From NCBI GenBank assembly GCA_021324045.1, contig JAJPJV010000048.1, positions 1 through 64,000 of the forward strand: a DNA stretch of 64,000 nucleotides. The letters run 5' to 3'. The position numbers and the translations under genes were made by a program. Source of the DNA: Actinomycetota bacterium (GTDB lineage: Bacteria; Actinomycetota; Acidimicrobiia; Acidimicrobiales; RAAP-2). Under the pieces are notes generated by a model. The model worked only from the letters and a program-made list of their open reading frames with translations, did no database searches and had not been told where the DNA came from. Positions 1 to 11,730 of the stretch are shown here, piece after piece. Every line of letters begins with the position of its first letter. Position 1 is the stretch's first letter.

Positions 1-1
1 G

Positions 2-1153
2 ATCGCCAACCACGTCACGATGGCCGGCTACTTCAACGCCAACACCTCGAGCATGCAGACCGCGATCACCGACGGCAACTTCCCCAACGCCTTGGCGGCG
101 TTCGAGACGACCTTCGGGCAAGCCTCACCAGGCACCTCCGCCGCCGGTGCCACGAGCGGTGGAGCTAGCCCCCCAGGCGCGGGGTCGACGACAGGCTCGA
201 ATGCCGGGAGCGCTTCGAGCGCCGGGAGCGGGCCTGCACCGACGACGGCCAACGTCTCGCGGATCGCCGGACCCGATGCGATCGGCACGGCCATCGCGAT
301 CTCCCAAGCCTCCTACCCCGCACCGCTCTCGGCGGGCGCGGTCGTGCTCGCCCGATCGGACTTCCTCTCCGATGCCCTTGCCGGAGGACCGCTGGCCGCG
401 AAGCTGCACGCACCGTTGCTCCTCACGCCCGGGACGCCGTTGAGCGCCTCGCTCGATCCGCGCGTCGAGACCGAGATCGAACGCGTCCTGCCTCCTGGCG
501 GGACGGTCTACCTCCTCGGCGGCCCCGAGGCGCTCAGTCCCGAGATCGATGCGACCCTGGACGCGTTGGGCTATCACACCGAGCGGATCGCCGGTGCCGA
601 CGAGTACGCCACCGCGGTGGACATCGCTGAAGCCCTCGGCAATCCCCACTCGGTCATGGAGGTCACCGGCGTCACCTTCACGGACGCGATGTCAGCGGTT
701 CCGGCAGCGATCGAGACGGGGTCGGCGATCCTGCTGACCGACGGATCCACGCAGGCACCGGAGACCGCCGCCTACCTGGCTGCGCACCCCGACGACCAGC
801 GGTATGCGATTGGCGGGCCCACGGTCGCCGCGGGGGCGGACCCCACGGCGACCGCCATCTACGGAGCCAGTGCCGACGACACCTCCGCGGCGGTTGCCGA
901 GACGTTCTTCCCTCACCCCAAAGCCGTGGGCGTCACGGCCGACACCGATCCCTCCGACGGCCTCACCGCCGGACCGATGCTGGGTAACGAATCGCTGCCA
1001 CTGCTCCTGGTTCCTGCTTCCGGACCGGTTCCGAGCTCCGTCGCCTCCTACCTCGCCGCCACGGGGTCGTCGGTGAGCCAGGCAACGATCTTCGGTGGCC
1101 CGCTCGCCCTCGCCGATGCGGTCCTCGGCGAGATCGCCCAGCTGATCGGCTGA
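2..1153 (+). CDS. Cell wall-binding repeat 2 (CWB2) family protein, 5'-truncated by the window
   Basis: The frame is open to the left edge of the window, so the start lies outside it. An N-terminal tail of about 45 residues leads into a low-complexity Ala/Gly/Ser/Thr/Pro linker and then three CWB2-type repeats. Each begins with an RIAG- or IYGA-like motif followed by a T/S-A-V stretch, at roughly codons 85, 200 and 290, and carries a GGP turn (LLGGPEAL, AIGGPTVA, IFGGPLAL). In Gram-positive bacteria CWB2 domains come in threes and anchor exported proteins non-covalently to cell-wall polymers. An exported, wall-attached product is therefore expected. Its N-terminal functional domain, if any, is not visible here. 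Confidence 0.85.
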   Translation: MANHVTMAGYFNANTSSMQTAITDGNFPNALAAFETTFGQASPGTSAAGATSGGASPPGAGSTTGSNAGSASSAGSGPAPTTANVSRIAGPDAIGTAIAISQASYPAPLSAGAVVLARSDFLSDALAGGPLAAKLHAPLLLTPGTPLSASLDPRVETEIERVLPPGGTVYLLGGPEALSPEIDATLDALGYHTERIAGADEYATAVDIAEALGNPHSVMEVTGVTFTDAMSAVPAAIETGSAILLTDGSTQAPETAAYLAAHPDDQRYAIGGPTVAAGADPTATAIYGASADDTSAAVAETFFPHPKAVGVTADTDPSDGLTAGPMLGNESLPLLLVPASGPVPSSVASYLAATGSSVSQATIFGGPLALADAVLGEIAQLIG

Positions 1154-1283
1154 GCCGCCCTCGGCTTCGAGACTCGGCGCCTTGACGCATGGCTCGTGCT
1201 CGATCCAATGCAGCGACGTGACATCGGGCACGCATCGGAGACACGGGCACGCCGCTTCGCCGCACCTCGGGAATGCCCTGCCC

Positions 1284-1649
1284 TCAGGGCCGCAGGAAAC
1301 GAGCAGCGATGCGGGACCACCAATCAGGATCGCGGGCGTGCGCGTGGAAGTGGTCCGGGATGCGGCGCATCTCGCGGTCGAGGAACCACCCATCGACGCC
1401 GAAGCGAGCATCGGCGATCGCCCGCAGGCGGTCGAGCATGTGGCTGAGCGCGTCTGCTGGCGGCTCGGCGCCATGGCTCCGCCAGACCACCATGGGAACC
1501 TGGCAGATCTCGCAGTCGGCGATCCAGCACACGGCGTCCTCGTGGTACCAGGTGGTGATCGGGGCGGCCTCGCAGAGATCGCAATGCTGGGAGGCCTGCG
1601 ACCTCGTGTGAGCTCCGTCCGCAGCGGGGTGATCGTCGGCGTGGCCCAT
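1284..1649 (-). CDS. Small Cys/His/Trp-rich hypothetical protein
   Basis: This gene encodes 121 residues and begins five bases after the stop of the kinase gene, so it is probably cotranscribed with it. A CDLCEA motif near residue 23 and a CWIADCEICQVP motif near residue 41 give a cluster of cysteines that could bind a metal. His, Trp and acidic residues are frequent (WYHED, DREMRRIPDHFHAH). It has no signal peptide or membrane segment. I do not recognise a characterised family; small cytosolic proteins of this type with a CxxC plus CxxxxCxxC layout occur in actinobacteria without assigned function. The start is the first ATG after the kinase stop. Confidence 0.7.
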   Translation of the reverse strand: MGHADDHPAADGAHTRSQASQHCDLCEAAPITTWYHEDAVCWIADCEICQVPMVVWRSHGAEPPADALSHMLDRLRAIADARFGVDGWFLDREMRRIPDHFHAHARDPDWWSRIAARFLRP

Positions 1650-1654
1650 CAGGT

Positions 1655-3727
1655 TCAGGCGACGTAGAGGTCGACAGTGCTGCCTTGGAGGGCCATCGCC
1701 CCCCCGGACGGCGTCGTCAGCACGACCTTGGACTTGTTCGACGGATTCGGCCCGTAGGGACCGCCCACGACGAACCCGGCATTCTCCAGGTCGGTCGTGG
1801 CCTGCTGCACGGTCTCGCCCGTGACATCGGGCACCTTCACCAGCGCAGGACCAGAGGACACGATCAAGGTGACCGTCGAACCCGTGCGCACGGAGGTGCC
1901 CGGAGCCGGAGACGTGGTGATGACGTCACCGCTCGCGATGGTGGTCGAGCTCTGCGAGCTCTGGCTCACCGTGAAGCCGAGCTGCTGCAACGCGGCCTGC
2001 GCCTGGGACGCGGTCTCGCCGACCAGCGAGCTGGGGATCGTGGTCATCGCCGGGCCGAGGGAGATCGCGATGATGACGGTCGAGCCATACGGGGCACGCT
2101 GGACGTTCAGCTTGTTGTCCCAGGACCAGTTGATGACCTGACCCGCCGGGACCGTATCGCTGTAGGCGGCTGCCTGGCTCGGACAGACGCCTTTGAGATG
2201 GGCCTCAGCGAGAACCCGGACCGCCGCATCGCAATCGAGCCCGGCGAGGCTCTGGAACGACTCGAAGGGCGGGCCCTTGGAGAGCACGACGGTGACGACC
2301 CCGCCCTGCTTCATTGCGATTCTCGGGCCCGGGTGCTGGCTCACGATGTGCCGGGGCGCAACGGTCGTGGAAAAGACCGAAGGGCCGGTGGCCAACGTGA
2401 AATGGTCCTTGGCCAGCGCGTGCTCGGCCTCGGTCACCGACAGGCCGAGCAGTGCCGGGACCGGGTGGCTGGGGGTGAACAGCTGCTCCTTCCATGCGGC
2501 CACCACGCCCGCGCAGAGCAAGGCGACGATGATCATCGCCACGACCAAGGCCCGCCACCGTCGCGACGTTGCCGCGTTGGTGGCGGTCCCGGTGCTCGAG
2601 GCGAGCTCCTCGACGTCGAAGAGCTCGCCGGGACCTGCCACGACGCGTTGGGGCACCCGGGTCTCGGCCACCGGGGCCGTCCCCAACACCGGGGCGTCGC
2701 GCATCCCTGGTGCGCTGGGACCCACAGCCCCTAGCGGTGCGGTCGCGATCGACGTGCCCTCAGCCGATACGGCACCGACCGGCGTGGTGGTGGGCGCGAC
2801 CGCGGCCACGCTGCTCTTGGTGCCCGGAGGCGCCGGCACGAACCCCTCGGTCCGGGGCCCGGCGATCCCGACCGGCGGGGCGAGCGGCAACGGTTCAGGC
2901 GGGGGGAGCGTGGCCGCCAGCGCCTCGAGCTCGCCGGCGAGCCCTGCGGCGTCCAGCCGATCCGCGACCTCGGGCGCGGCTGCCCTGGCGAGCAGCTCCT
3001 GGAGAGGACCGAGGGCCGGATGCTGCGGAAGCGACCGGCCGACCCGCGCCATGAGCGTCCCGACCGTGGTGTCCGCAGCGAAGGGAACCGATCCCGTGAC
3101 CGCTTCGTAGAGCACGAGCGCAAGGGAGTAGACGTCTGAACGGCCGTCGACCGGCTCTGCTCGTGCCTGCTCGGGGGACGCGTATCGGGCTGTCCCGACC
3201 AAGGTGCCAGCAGGTTCCGTCAAGGCCGACTCTGCCAGGGCGCGCGCCACGCCGAAGTCGGTCACCCGAACCCGCCCCTCCTCGTCGAAGAGGAGGTTCG
3301 CGGGCTTCACGTCTCGGTGCACCACTCCTCGGGCGTGGGCATATCCCAAGCCCCGCGCGGCCTGACCCCCGACGACTGCGGCCTGCGCCGGGCTCAGTCG
3401 AGCGCCGCGCGCCAGCAGGTCGAGCAGGCTGCCCCCGCCGAGGTACTCGAGCACGAGGAACGGCTCGTCCTCGTCCTCGCCCCAGTCGAAGACCCGGAGG
3501 ACGTGAGGGTGGTTGAGCGAGGCCACCGCCCGAGCCTCGGAGCGGAACCGTTCGAGGAAGGCCTCGTCGCTGCCGAGCCCGGGCTGCAACAGCTTGATGG
3601 CGACCCGGCGGCGGAGCAGGACGTCCTCGGCGAGGAACACCCGAGCAGAGGCACCTGCACCCAGGGCGGCAAGCAGGCGATATCGCTTCCCTAGGATCCG
3701 GCCGACGAGATCGGTAATGGCGGGCAT
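1655..3727 (-). CDS. PASTA-domain Ser/Thr protein kinase (PknB/Stk-like)
   Basis: A 690-residue membrane-anchored eukaryotic-type kinase. The cytoplasmic catalytic domain spans about residues 15-275: glycine-rich loop GAGASARV (23-30), ATP-binding Lys45, HRDVKPAN with catalytic Asp139, DFG at 157-159 and an SPE in place of the usual APE. A Pro/Ala-rich linker leads to one transmembrane helix (about 393-412). Four PASTA-like repeats follow (about 420-690), and the second is the most divergent. PASTA kinases sense muropeptides or lipid II and regulate cell-wall growth and division. The flanking wall-binding protein fits that theme, although it is on the other strand. No cognate phosphatase is present in the window. 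Confidence 0.95.
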   Translation of the reverse strand: MPAITDLVGRILGKRYRLLAALGAGASARVFLAEDVLLRRRVAIKLLQPGLGSDEAFLERFRSEARAVASLNHPHVLRVFDWGEDEDEPFLVLEYLGGGSLLDLLARGARLSPAQAAVVGGQAARGLGYAHARGVVHRDVKPANLLFDEEGRVRVTDFGVARALAESALTEPAGTLVGTARYASPEQARAEPVDGRSDVYSLALVLYEAVTGSVPFAADTTVGTLMARVGRSLPQHPALGPLQELLARAAAPEVADRLDAAGLAGELEALAATLPPPEPLPLAPPVGIAGPRTEGFVPAPPGTKSSVAAVAPTTTPVGAVSAEGTSIATAPLGAVGPSAPGMRDAPVLGTAPVAETRVPQRVVAGPGELFDVEELASSTGTATNAATSRRWRALVVAMIIVALLCAGVVAAWKEQLFTPSHPVPALLGLSVTEAEHALAKDHFTLATGPSVFSTTVAPRHIVSQHPGPRIAMKQGGVVTVVLSKGPPFESFQSLAGLDCDAAVRVLAEAHLKGVCPSQAAAYSDTVPAGQVINWSWDNKLNVQRAPYGSTVIIAISLGPAMTTIPSSLVGETASQAQAALQQLGFTVSQSSQSSTTIASGDVITTSPAPGTSVRTGSTVTLIVSSGPALVKVPDVTGETVQQATTDLENAGFVVGGPYGPNPSNKSKVVLTTPSGGAMALQGSTVDLYVA

Positions 3728-4062
3728 CGGAACGATCCCAGGCTACCTGGAGGTCCATGCTCGAAGCCGGCATCAAGCCGCGATGGCTGAGGGGATTGCG
3801 CCCCAGTGAGACGCGGACACGGCCCTGGTCCTCGAAGGGCATGGGACGAGGCCCCAGGGTTGCCTGGTCATCCCCGCCAGCGGAGTGGCACCGAGCACTG
3901 CCTTGGGAGCGTCGATGAGGCCTGGGCCCTGGAGGGCACTCACGATGCGCGCTGCGCTCGGGTCCATCCCTCGGCTGGCGACCGCCAGAAGCGGAGCGTG
4001 CCCGCTCGTCGTCGGCTACCCGACATGCCCTCAGGAGCGACGGCGGGCCCTGTCCACGCGGG
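3728..4062. other. Intergenic stretch with no convincing gene
   Basis: About 335 bases separate the kinase start from the stop of the Pr6Pr gene. Short open frames exist on both strands, including a minus-strand one near 3773-3967, but none has a recognisable motif or a good ribosome-binding site. The kinase promoter should lie here. Decayed coding sequence is possible but unproven. Confidence 0.5.
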
Positions 4063-4746
4063 TCACGGATCCCCTCGGTCGAGAAGGCGGTCGAGACGAG
4101 TCGCTCCCGCTGCCAGTCCGAGCAACAGCAGCGAGACCCAGGCACAGTTGAGCAACGCACCGCCGTAACCGAGCGCGGTGACATCGATGAAGGGATAGGG
4201 GTACCAGTGCACGACGGCGCCGCGGATCAGCGTGAAGCCGAGCCAGGCGACCGGAAAGACGAGGGACCACAGGGCGAGCCTGCCCGAGGTCAGCCGACGC
4301 GGCCCGAACACGAGCCATCCGACCACGCTCAGGATCGGCACGACCGTGTGGACGAGCTGGTTGCCAAGCTGGTCGAGCCCCTGCAGGTCGAACAGGCTCG
4401 CCAAGGCGACGTGGTAGACGAGACCGGTCACCGTGATGGCGACGACGCCCATGAGGCGGCAGGCGGCAAAGAACGAAGAGGTGCGGCGTGGCTTGAGGGC
4501 AAGGAGCAGCGTCGTGACCCCCACGATCAGGTTCGAGTCGACCGTGAAGAACGCGAAGGTATTGAAGGCGCGGGCGACGGGGGTGTGGAAGTGGCCAGCG
4601 TGGTTGTGCGCCGCGGTGTAGACGCTCAGAGCGACGCCACCGACCACACAGCACGAGGTGACGGCGAACCACGGGCGCGCCCACGCCTCGTGTCGTCCTG
4701 GATCGGACGACACCCGCACGGCCGCGGTCTGCTCCACGCCGCTCAC
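4063..4746 (-). CDS. Pr6Pr-family membrane protein
   Basis: The GTG at 4746 gives 227 residues and follows the aquaporin stop by 22 bases; the longer open frame runs back through the aquaporin gene and is not credible. The protein has about six hydrophobic segments. It shows the family pattern: TVDSNLIVG after helix 2, ITVTGLVYHVAL, QLVHTVVPILSV, FGPRR, and a C-terminal HWYPYPFIDV followed by a final helix. The FAR-17a/AIG1-like and Pr6Pr families are small integral membrane proteins; some eukaryotic relatives hydrolyse fatty-acid esters of hydroxy fatty acids, but bacterial members are uncharacterised. The function here is unknown. It probably shares a transcript with the aquaporin gene. Confidence 0.8.
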   Translation of the reverse strand: MSGVEQTAAVRVSSDPGRHEAWARPWFAVTSCCVVGGVALSVYTAAHNHAGHFHTPVARAFNTFAFFTVDSNLIVGVTTLLLALKPRRTSSFFAACRLMGVVAITVTGLVYHVALASLFDLQGLDQLGNQLVHTVVPILSVVGWLVFGPRRLTSGRLALWSLVFPVAWLGFTLIRGAVVHWYPYPFIDVTALGYGGALLNCAWVSLLLLGLAAGATRLDRLLDRGDP

Positions 4747-4768
4747 CGCTGCCGCCACGCCAAGCCGA

Positions 4769-5518
4769 TCAGCGGACCTGTTCTTCGGACGCCGGCTCGA
4801 CGGAAGCCTCAGCTTCCCCCTTCGGGTAGAACACCAACGCGACCAGAGCCGACAGCGTCCCGCCGACCAGCGGGGCAACGAGGAACACCCATAGCTGACT
4901 GAGCGCGCTCCCCCCGACGAACAGCGCCGGCCCGAGGCTCCGGGCAGGATTGACCGAGGTCCCGTCGACCGGGATCCCGATGAGGTGGACGAGCGTGAGC
5001 GCGAGCCCGATGACGAGCCCTGCCACGGTCGCATTGCCCGCCCGTCTCGTGACGGCCAGGATCACGAAGACGAAGACGAAGGTGAGGATCACCTCGGTGA
5101 CGAAGGCGCCCGCCGCGTTGGCGCCGATCATCGAGGTCTTCCCGTACCCGTCGGCACCCAGGCCCATGCTCGCGCGATAGATAGAGGTGGTGCGGACGAT
5201 GCCGTAGAGCCCGGCTGCGCCAGCGATGCCGCCGACGAGCTGGGCGGCCCAGTAGCCGAGGGCGTCGAGGATGGCGATGCGGCGCCCGGCAAGGAACCCC
5301 ATCGTCACGGCCGGGTTCACGTGACACCCCGAGATCGCTCCGATGCCATAGACCAGGACGAGGAGCACCAGGCCGAAGACCAGCGCGGTGACAACCACAC
5401 CAGCCGCCGGGCTCGCCCCAGCGACCTTGAACCCGAAGCTCAAGGTGGCGGCCCCGGCGCCGAAGAACACCAGCAGTGCCGTTCCGAGGGCTTCCGCGAA
5501 CAGCGCCCTTGCTTTCAT
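4769..5518 (-). CDS. Aquaporin / MIP-family channel
   Basis: The 249-residue channel has the duplicated MIP fold with six transmembrane helices. Both pore motifs are intact: NPAVT in the first half (preceded by SGCHV) and NPARS in the second (preceded by DGTSV). The ATG at 5518 is chosen because GGGAGGAG lies a few bases upstream and the protein then starts directly with the first helix. MIP channels conduct water, and some conduct glycerol or other small neutral solutes. The small residues around NPA and the length suggest an AqpZ-like water channel rather than a glycerol facilitator, but the selectivity cannot be settled by eye. Confidence 0.92.
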   Translation of the reverse strand: MKARALFAEALGTALLVFFGAGAATLSFGFKVAGASPAAGVVVTALVFGLVLLVLVYGIGAISGCHVNPAVTMGFLAGRRIAILDALGYWAAQLVGGIAGAAGLYGIVRTTSIYRASMGLGADGYGKTSMIGANAAGAFVTEVILTFVFVFVILAVTRRAGNATVAGLVIGLALTLVHLIGIPVDGTSVNPARSLGPALFVGGSALSQLWVFLVAPLVGGTLSALVALVFYPKGEAEASVEPASEEQVR

Positions 5519-5789
5519 GCGCAGCTCCTCCCGTAACCCCGCTCGTGGCGGGTGGACCGGAGCACATGCTGGCAGAGCCGACGCTCGGCGCGGGGGATGA
5601 GCGTTGGAGGACGCTGCCGTGGCGTGACACCGTGGACCCGACGAGCGCACCTCCCAGAGCGCCTGATCGCCAACGGGTACGCGGCGCGTGCTGTCGGGAC
5701 TCGATGTCGATCTGCGTCAACCCTCGCCCCGTTGGCGAGAGCCGGATGCCGCAGTCATCGGGTTCGCCGCCGGCGCAGGTCCCCCGGGT

Positions 5790-7985
<2,196 letters not shown>

Positions 7986-9044
7986 TCATGCGGCGATTCC
8001 GGCACCGACGACGACGTCGGGGTCGGCGGAGTCGTAGAGCGCAACCGTCTGGCCCGGTGCCACGGGGCGCTGGCGAGACGGAAAACGAAGCAACGGCGTC
8101 GTCCCGTCGAGCTCGATCGTGCAGGGCACCGGGCGGCCGTGGGCGCTCGTCTGGGCGATGGCCGCCGCGCCGCTCGCCAGCGGACGATCCACCCAGGTGA
8201 CCGAAGTGGGGACGAGCGCCACGTGGTCGACCAGCGCCTCGCGGAGCGAACCCACGGTCACCATGCGCTTGGCGACGTCGACGCCGATCACGTACCGGCG
8301 ATTGCCGTCCGCGTCATGGCCCAGGCCCCGTCGCTGGCCCACCGTCAACAGCTCCAGCGCGTCGACGCGGCCGACGACATCGCCAGTACCCGCCTCGACG
8401 ACCGAACCGGCGTGCATCGCCAGGCGCGAGGCCAGGAACCCTTGGCGCCCCTCGGCTCGGCGGATGAAACAGACGTCCTGGCTGTCGGGCTTCCGGGCCG
8501 TCCGCAATCCGAGCCGGGCCGCGTGGGCACGAACGGCATCCTTGGTCATCGTGCCGATGGGCAGCACGATCCTGCGAAGCTGGCGCTGCCCGAGCATGGA
8601 GAGCACGTAGGACTGGTCCTTCTCCGGATCGGCGCCGCGACGGAGCTGGCGGACCCCCCGGGCCGCCACCACTTGCGCGTGATGTCCGGTGGCGAGCGCG
8701 TCGAAGCCCAACCTGCGCGATCGCTCGAGGAGGCGATCGAACTTGATGTGCCGGTTGCACTCGATGCAGGGGTTGGGCGTGCGTGCCGCAGCGTGGGCCT
8801 CGACGTAGGGGTCGACGACAGACCTCGTGAAGGCCTCGGTCATGTCGAACACGTGGTGGGGGATGTCCAGCTGCTGGGCAACCCGGCGGGCGTCCTCGAC
8901 GTCGGCGACCGAGCAGCACCCAGAGTCCGAGGTCCCGCCCCACAGCTTGAGCGTGGCTCCCATCACCTCGTGACCTTGCTCCACCAAGAGCGCAGCAGCC
9001 ACCGAAGAGTCCACCCCTCCCGACATGGCCACGAGCACCCGCAT
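7986..9044 (-). CDS. mnmA: tRNA-specific 2-thiouridylase MnmA
   Basis: MnmA places sulfur on U34 of Lys, Glu and Gln tRNAs. The 352-residue protein has the PP-loop ATP pyrophosphatase motif SGGVDSS (8-14), the catalytic cysteines Cys96 (in NPCIECN) and Cys192 (in QDVCFI), GHHA near 120, and the C-terminal beta-barrel that binds tRNA. It starts five bases after the cysteine desulfurase stop. That desulfurase is the expected first sulfur donor of the thiolation pathway, so the pair forms a functional operon. The longer open frame upstream of this ATG lies inside the desulfurase gene and is not used. Confidence 0.97.
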   Translation of the reverse strand: MRVLVAMSGGVDSSVAAALLVEQGHEVMGATLKLWGGTSDSGCCSVADVEDARRVAQQLDIPHHVFDMTEAFTRSVVDPYVEAHAAARTPNPCIECNRHIKFDRLLERSRRLGFDALATGHHAQVVAARGVRQLRRGADPEKDQSYVLSMLGQRQLRRIVLPIGTMTKDAVRAHAARLGLRTARKPDSQDVCFIRRAEGRQGFLASRLAMHAGSVVEAGTGDVVGRVDALELLTVGQRRGLGHDADGNRRYVIGVDVAKRMVTVGSLREALVDHVALVPTSVTWVDRPLASGAAAIAQTSAHGRPVPCTIELDGTTPLLRFPSRQRPVAPGQTVALYDSADPDVVVGAGIAA

Positions 9045-9049
9045 CGAGA

Positions 9050-10279
9050 TCAGCCCTCGTCGCGGAGGCGGGCGACCGCGGCCGGCACGACCTCCAGCGC
9101 CCGGTCGACATCCTGGTCGGTCGTGGTGTACCCGAGGGAGAAACGCACCGAGCTCCGGGCGTCGTCGGGCGATACCCCCATCGCCAGCAAGACGTGGCTC
9201 GGCTCGATGGCACCGCTCGCACAGGCCGCGCCACCCGCCGCGCAGATGCCGGCCTCGTCGAGGAGGACGAGGAGCTCCTCTTGCTCGACGCCCTCGAAGC
9301 GCAAGTGGCAATGCCCGGGAAGGGCCTCGTCTCGAGGCACGCTCGCCACGCACTTCGGCACGGCGGCGAGCAGCCCGTCGGCGAGGCGATCACGCAGCGC
9401 CCGGACGCGGGGGACCTCCTGCGAACGGACTCGGGCCGCAACGGCCAACGCGGAGGCGATCCCGACCGCGCCAGCCACATTGTGCGTGCCGGCTCGGCGC
9501 TCGCGCTCCTGACCACCACCGTGATGGATCGGCCGCAACGGGGTCCCCTCGCGGACCACGAGCACGCCCACGCCCTGGGGCCCGCCGAGCTTGTGGGCGC
9601 TGATCGACACCAGGTCGGCGTCGGAGGCGGCTGCCGCGAGATCGAGGAAGGTCGCCGCCTGCACCGCGTCGGTGTGCAACGCGGCCGACGGAGCGAGCCG
9701 GCGGACCAGCGCGGCGATCTCTCCAAGCGGCTGGATCGTCCCGACCTCGTTGTTGGCCAACATGATCGAGACGAGGCCAACCTCAGGGCCGAGCAACTGC
9801 TCGAGCGCGCCCAGATCGACGGCGCCATTGGCCTTGACGGGCGCGATCCGTAGCTCGACGGCGCCGATCCCCATCCAGCGCGCCACCGCGGACGCCGCAG
9901 CTTCACAGGTGCGCAGCACGGCTGCATGCTCGACGGCGGAGCAGACGATGGCCATCGGCCCGTCGGTGCCCGTGCGGGCGGCAAGGCTGCCGAGCACGGC
10001 CAGATTGTCCGACTCGGTTCCCCCCGAGGTGAAGACGACCTCCGCGGGGTGGCAGCCGAGCAGTTCCCCGACCTGCTCCCTGGCATCCTCGAGCGCCCGG
10101 CGCGCCTCGCGGGCGCGGCGATGGACCCCAGAGGGGTTCCCGAACCGCTCGCCGGCGAACGGCGCCATCGCCTCGGCGACTTCGGGGCGCAGGGGCGAGG
10201 TCGCCGCGTGATCGAAATACGCCACCTCGTCGCGACGCTCCGCGGAGCGCAGTGTCCCCGGCCAGTGGCTCAGGCTCAT
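9050..10279 (-). CDS. Cysteine desulfurase (NifS/IscS family)
   Basis: A 409-residue PLP enzyme that takes sulfur from cysteine and passes it on as a persulfide. Visible motifs are the N-terminal FDHAATSP, the phosphate-binding SGGTESDN (85-92), the Schiff-base lysine Lys230 in SAHKLGGP, and the active-site Cys353 in GAACASG on a short IscS-type loop. No iscU or other Fe-S assembly gene is nearby, and mnmA follows immediately. A dedicated role in tRNA thiolation (an IscS/NifS paralogue) is therefore the best inference, though supply of sulfur to Fe-S clusters cannot be excluded. The ATG at 10279 lies seven bases after the aldehyde dehydrogenase stop. Confidence 0.95.
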   Translation of the reverse strand: MSLSHWPGTLRSAERRDEVAYFDHAATSPLRPEVAEAMAPFAGERFGNPSGVHRRAREARRALEDAREQVGELLGCHPAEVVFTSGGTESDNLAVLGSLAARTGTDGPMAIVCSAVEHAAVLRTCEAAASAVARWMGIGAVELRIAPVKANGAVDLGALEQLLGPEVGLVSIMLANNEVGTIQPLGEIAALVRRLAPSAALHTDAVQAATFLDLAAAASDADLVSISAHKLGGPQGVGVLVVREGTPLRPIHHGGGQERERRAGTHNVAGAVGIASALAVAARVRSQEVPRVRALRDRLADGLLAAVPKCVASVPRDEALPGHCHLRFEGVEQEELLVLLDEAGICAAGGAACASGAIEPSHVLLAMGVSPDDARSSVRFSLGYTTTDQDVDRALEVVPAAVARLRDEG

Positions 10280-10286
10280 GGCGACG

Positions 10287-11651
10287 TCAGGCGATCCATA
10301 CCGACTTGGCGTTGGTGAACTCCCGGATCCCCAAACCCGAGAGCTCACGACCGTAGCCGGAGCGCTTGACCCCCCCGAATGGCAGCTCGGGCATGGAGGC
10401 CACCATCGCGTTGACGAACACCATGCCGGCTTCGATCCCCTCGATGCAGCGCCGCTGCTCGTCCGGGTCGCCGGACCACACGCTGGCTCCCAGGCCGAAA
10501 CTGGTGCGGTTGGCGAGGCTGATGGCCTCGTCGAGATCGCGCGCGCGCTCGATCACCGCGACCGGACCGAAGAGCTCTTCGTCATAGGCGCGCATCGCAG
10601 GGGTGACCCCTGAGAGGACCGTCGGGGCGTAGTACCAGCCGGGGCCCTCCAGCGCTTTCCCGCCGCAATGCAGCGTCGCACCCTTCGAACGCGCGTCGTC
10701 CACCTGTGTGGCGATCTCCGCACGCGCCTGCTCGGAGACGAGCGGGCCCACATCGGTCTTGGGATCCATCGGGTCGCCGACGGTGAGCTGCGCCATGGAG
10801 GCGCTGAAGCGCTCGACGAACTCGTCGGCCACTGGGTCGACCACGATGAAGCGCTTGGCGGCGATGCAGGACTGCCCGTTGTTCTGCACGCGCGCCTGGA
10901 CCCCGACGGCGACGGCCCGGTCGAGATCGGCGGACTCGAGCACGATGAATGGGTCCGAGCCACCGAGCTCGAGCACGCACTTCTTGATCGCATCGCCCGC
11001 GGCAGCCGCCACCGAGCGACCCGCCTGCTCGCTCCCCGTCAGCGTCACTGCCGCGATGCGCTCGTCGGCGACGAGCTTGGTGGCGCTGGCTCCGCTGATG
11101 AGCAGCGTCGTGAAGACCCCTTCGGGAACCCCCGCCCGCCGGAAGAGGTCCTCGAGGAACAGCGCCGTCTGCGGGACGTTGGAGGCGTGCTTGAGCACGC
11201 CGACGTTGCCCGCCATGAGCGCGGGTGCCGCGAAACGGATCACCTGCCACAGCGGGAAATTCCACGGCATGACGGCCAGCACCGGCCCGAGTGGCTCGTA
11301 GCGGACGCTGGCGCGACTGCCGCTCGAGGCGACCGGCTCTTCGGCTAAGAGCCGCTCGGCATGCTCCGCGAACCAGCGCAGCGCCAACGCGCACTTGGCG
11401 ACCTCGGCCTTCGCGGAGGCGAACGTCTTGCCCATCTCGGCGGTGACCATGCGAGCGACGTCGGGCTGCTCGGCATCGAGGATGTCGGCTGCGGCGAGCA
11501 TCCAGCGTGCTCGATCGGCGAAGCTCGTCCGCCGGTAACGCTCGAAAGCGTCGCGCGCCGCTCCGATACGGCGGTCGACCTCGTCTGGGGTGTGGCCGGG
11601 GAAGGTCGCCTCGACGACGCCGGTGGCCGGGTTGACGGAAGCAAATGCCAT
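10287..11651 (-). CDS. NAD(P)-dependent aldehyde dehydrogenase, succinate-semialdehyde dehydrogenase-like
   Basis: The 454-residue enzyme has the complete ALDH active site: Asn131 in PWNFP, general base Glu228 in LELGGSDP and nucleophile Cys262 in NNGQSCIA. The length and the SDPFIVLESADLDRA and PFGGVKRSGYGREL stretches resemble short GabD-type succinate-semialdehyde dehydrogenases, which convert succinate semialdehyde to succinate. The substrate remains a family-level guess. A good ribosome-binding site (GAGGAA) precedes the ATG. It heads the minus-strand run with the desulfurase, mnmA and ligA, and spacing to the desulfurase is only seven bases. Confidence 0.93.
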   Translation of the reverse strand: MAFASVNPATGVVEATFPGHTPDEVDRRIGAARDAFERYRRTSFADRARWMLAAADILDAEQPDVARMVTAEMGKTFASAKAEVAKCALALRWFAEHAERLLAEEPVASSGSRASVRYEPLGPVLAVMPWNFPLWQVIRFAAPALMAGNVGVLKHASNVPQTALFLEDLFRRAGVPEGVFTTLLISGASATKLVADERIAAVTLTGSEQAGRSVAAAAGDAIKKCVLELGGSDPFIVLESADLDRAVAVGVQARVQNNGQSCIAAKRFIVVDPVADEFVERFSASMAQLTVGDPMDPKTDVGPLVSEQARAEIATQVDDARSKGATLHCGGKALEGPGWYYAPTVLSGVTPAMRAYDEELFGPVAVIERARDLDEAISLANRTSFGLGASVWSGDPDEQRRCIEGIEAGMVFVNAMVASMPELPFGGVKRSGYGRELSGLGIREFTNAKSVWIA

Positions 11652-11730
11652 CGTTCCTCGCCTCGCTGTTCGCGCTCGTCACCAACGACCCGTTGGCCGT
11701 GGGTGGTCGTCCTGGCCGGGCCTGCTCGGT

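Noticed and set aside
3773-3967. Minus-strand 64-codon frame between the kinase and Pr6Pr genes, faintly ankyrin-like
   Set aside because: The resemblance rests on a few residues (HAPLL, TPLAG); there is no ribosome-binding site and no full repeat.
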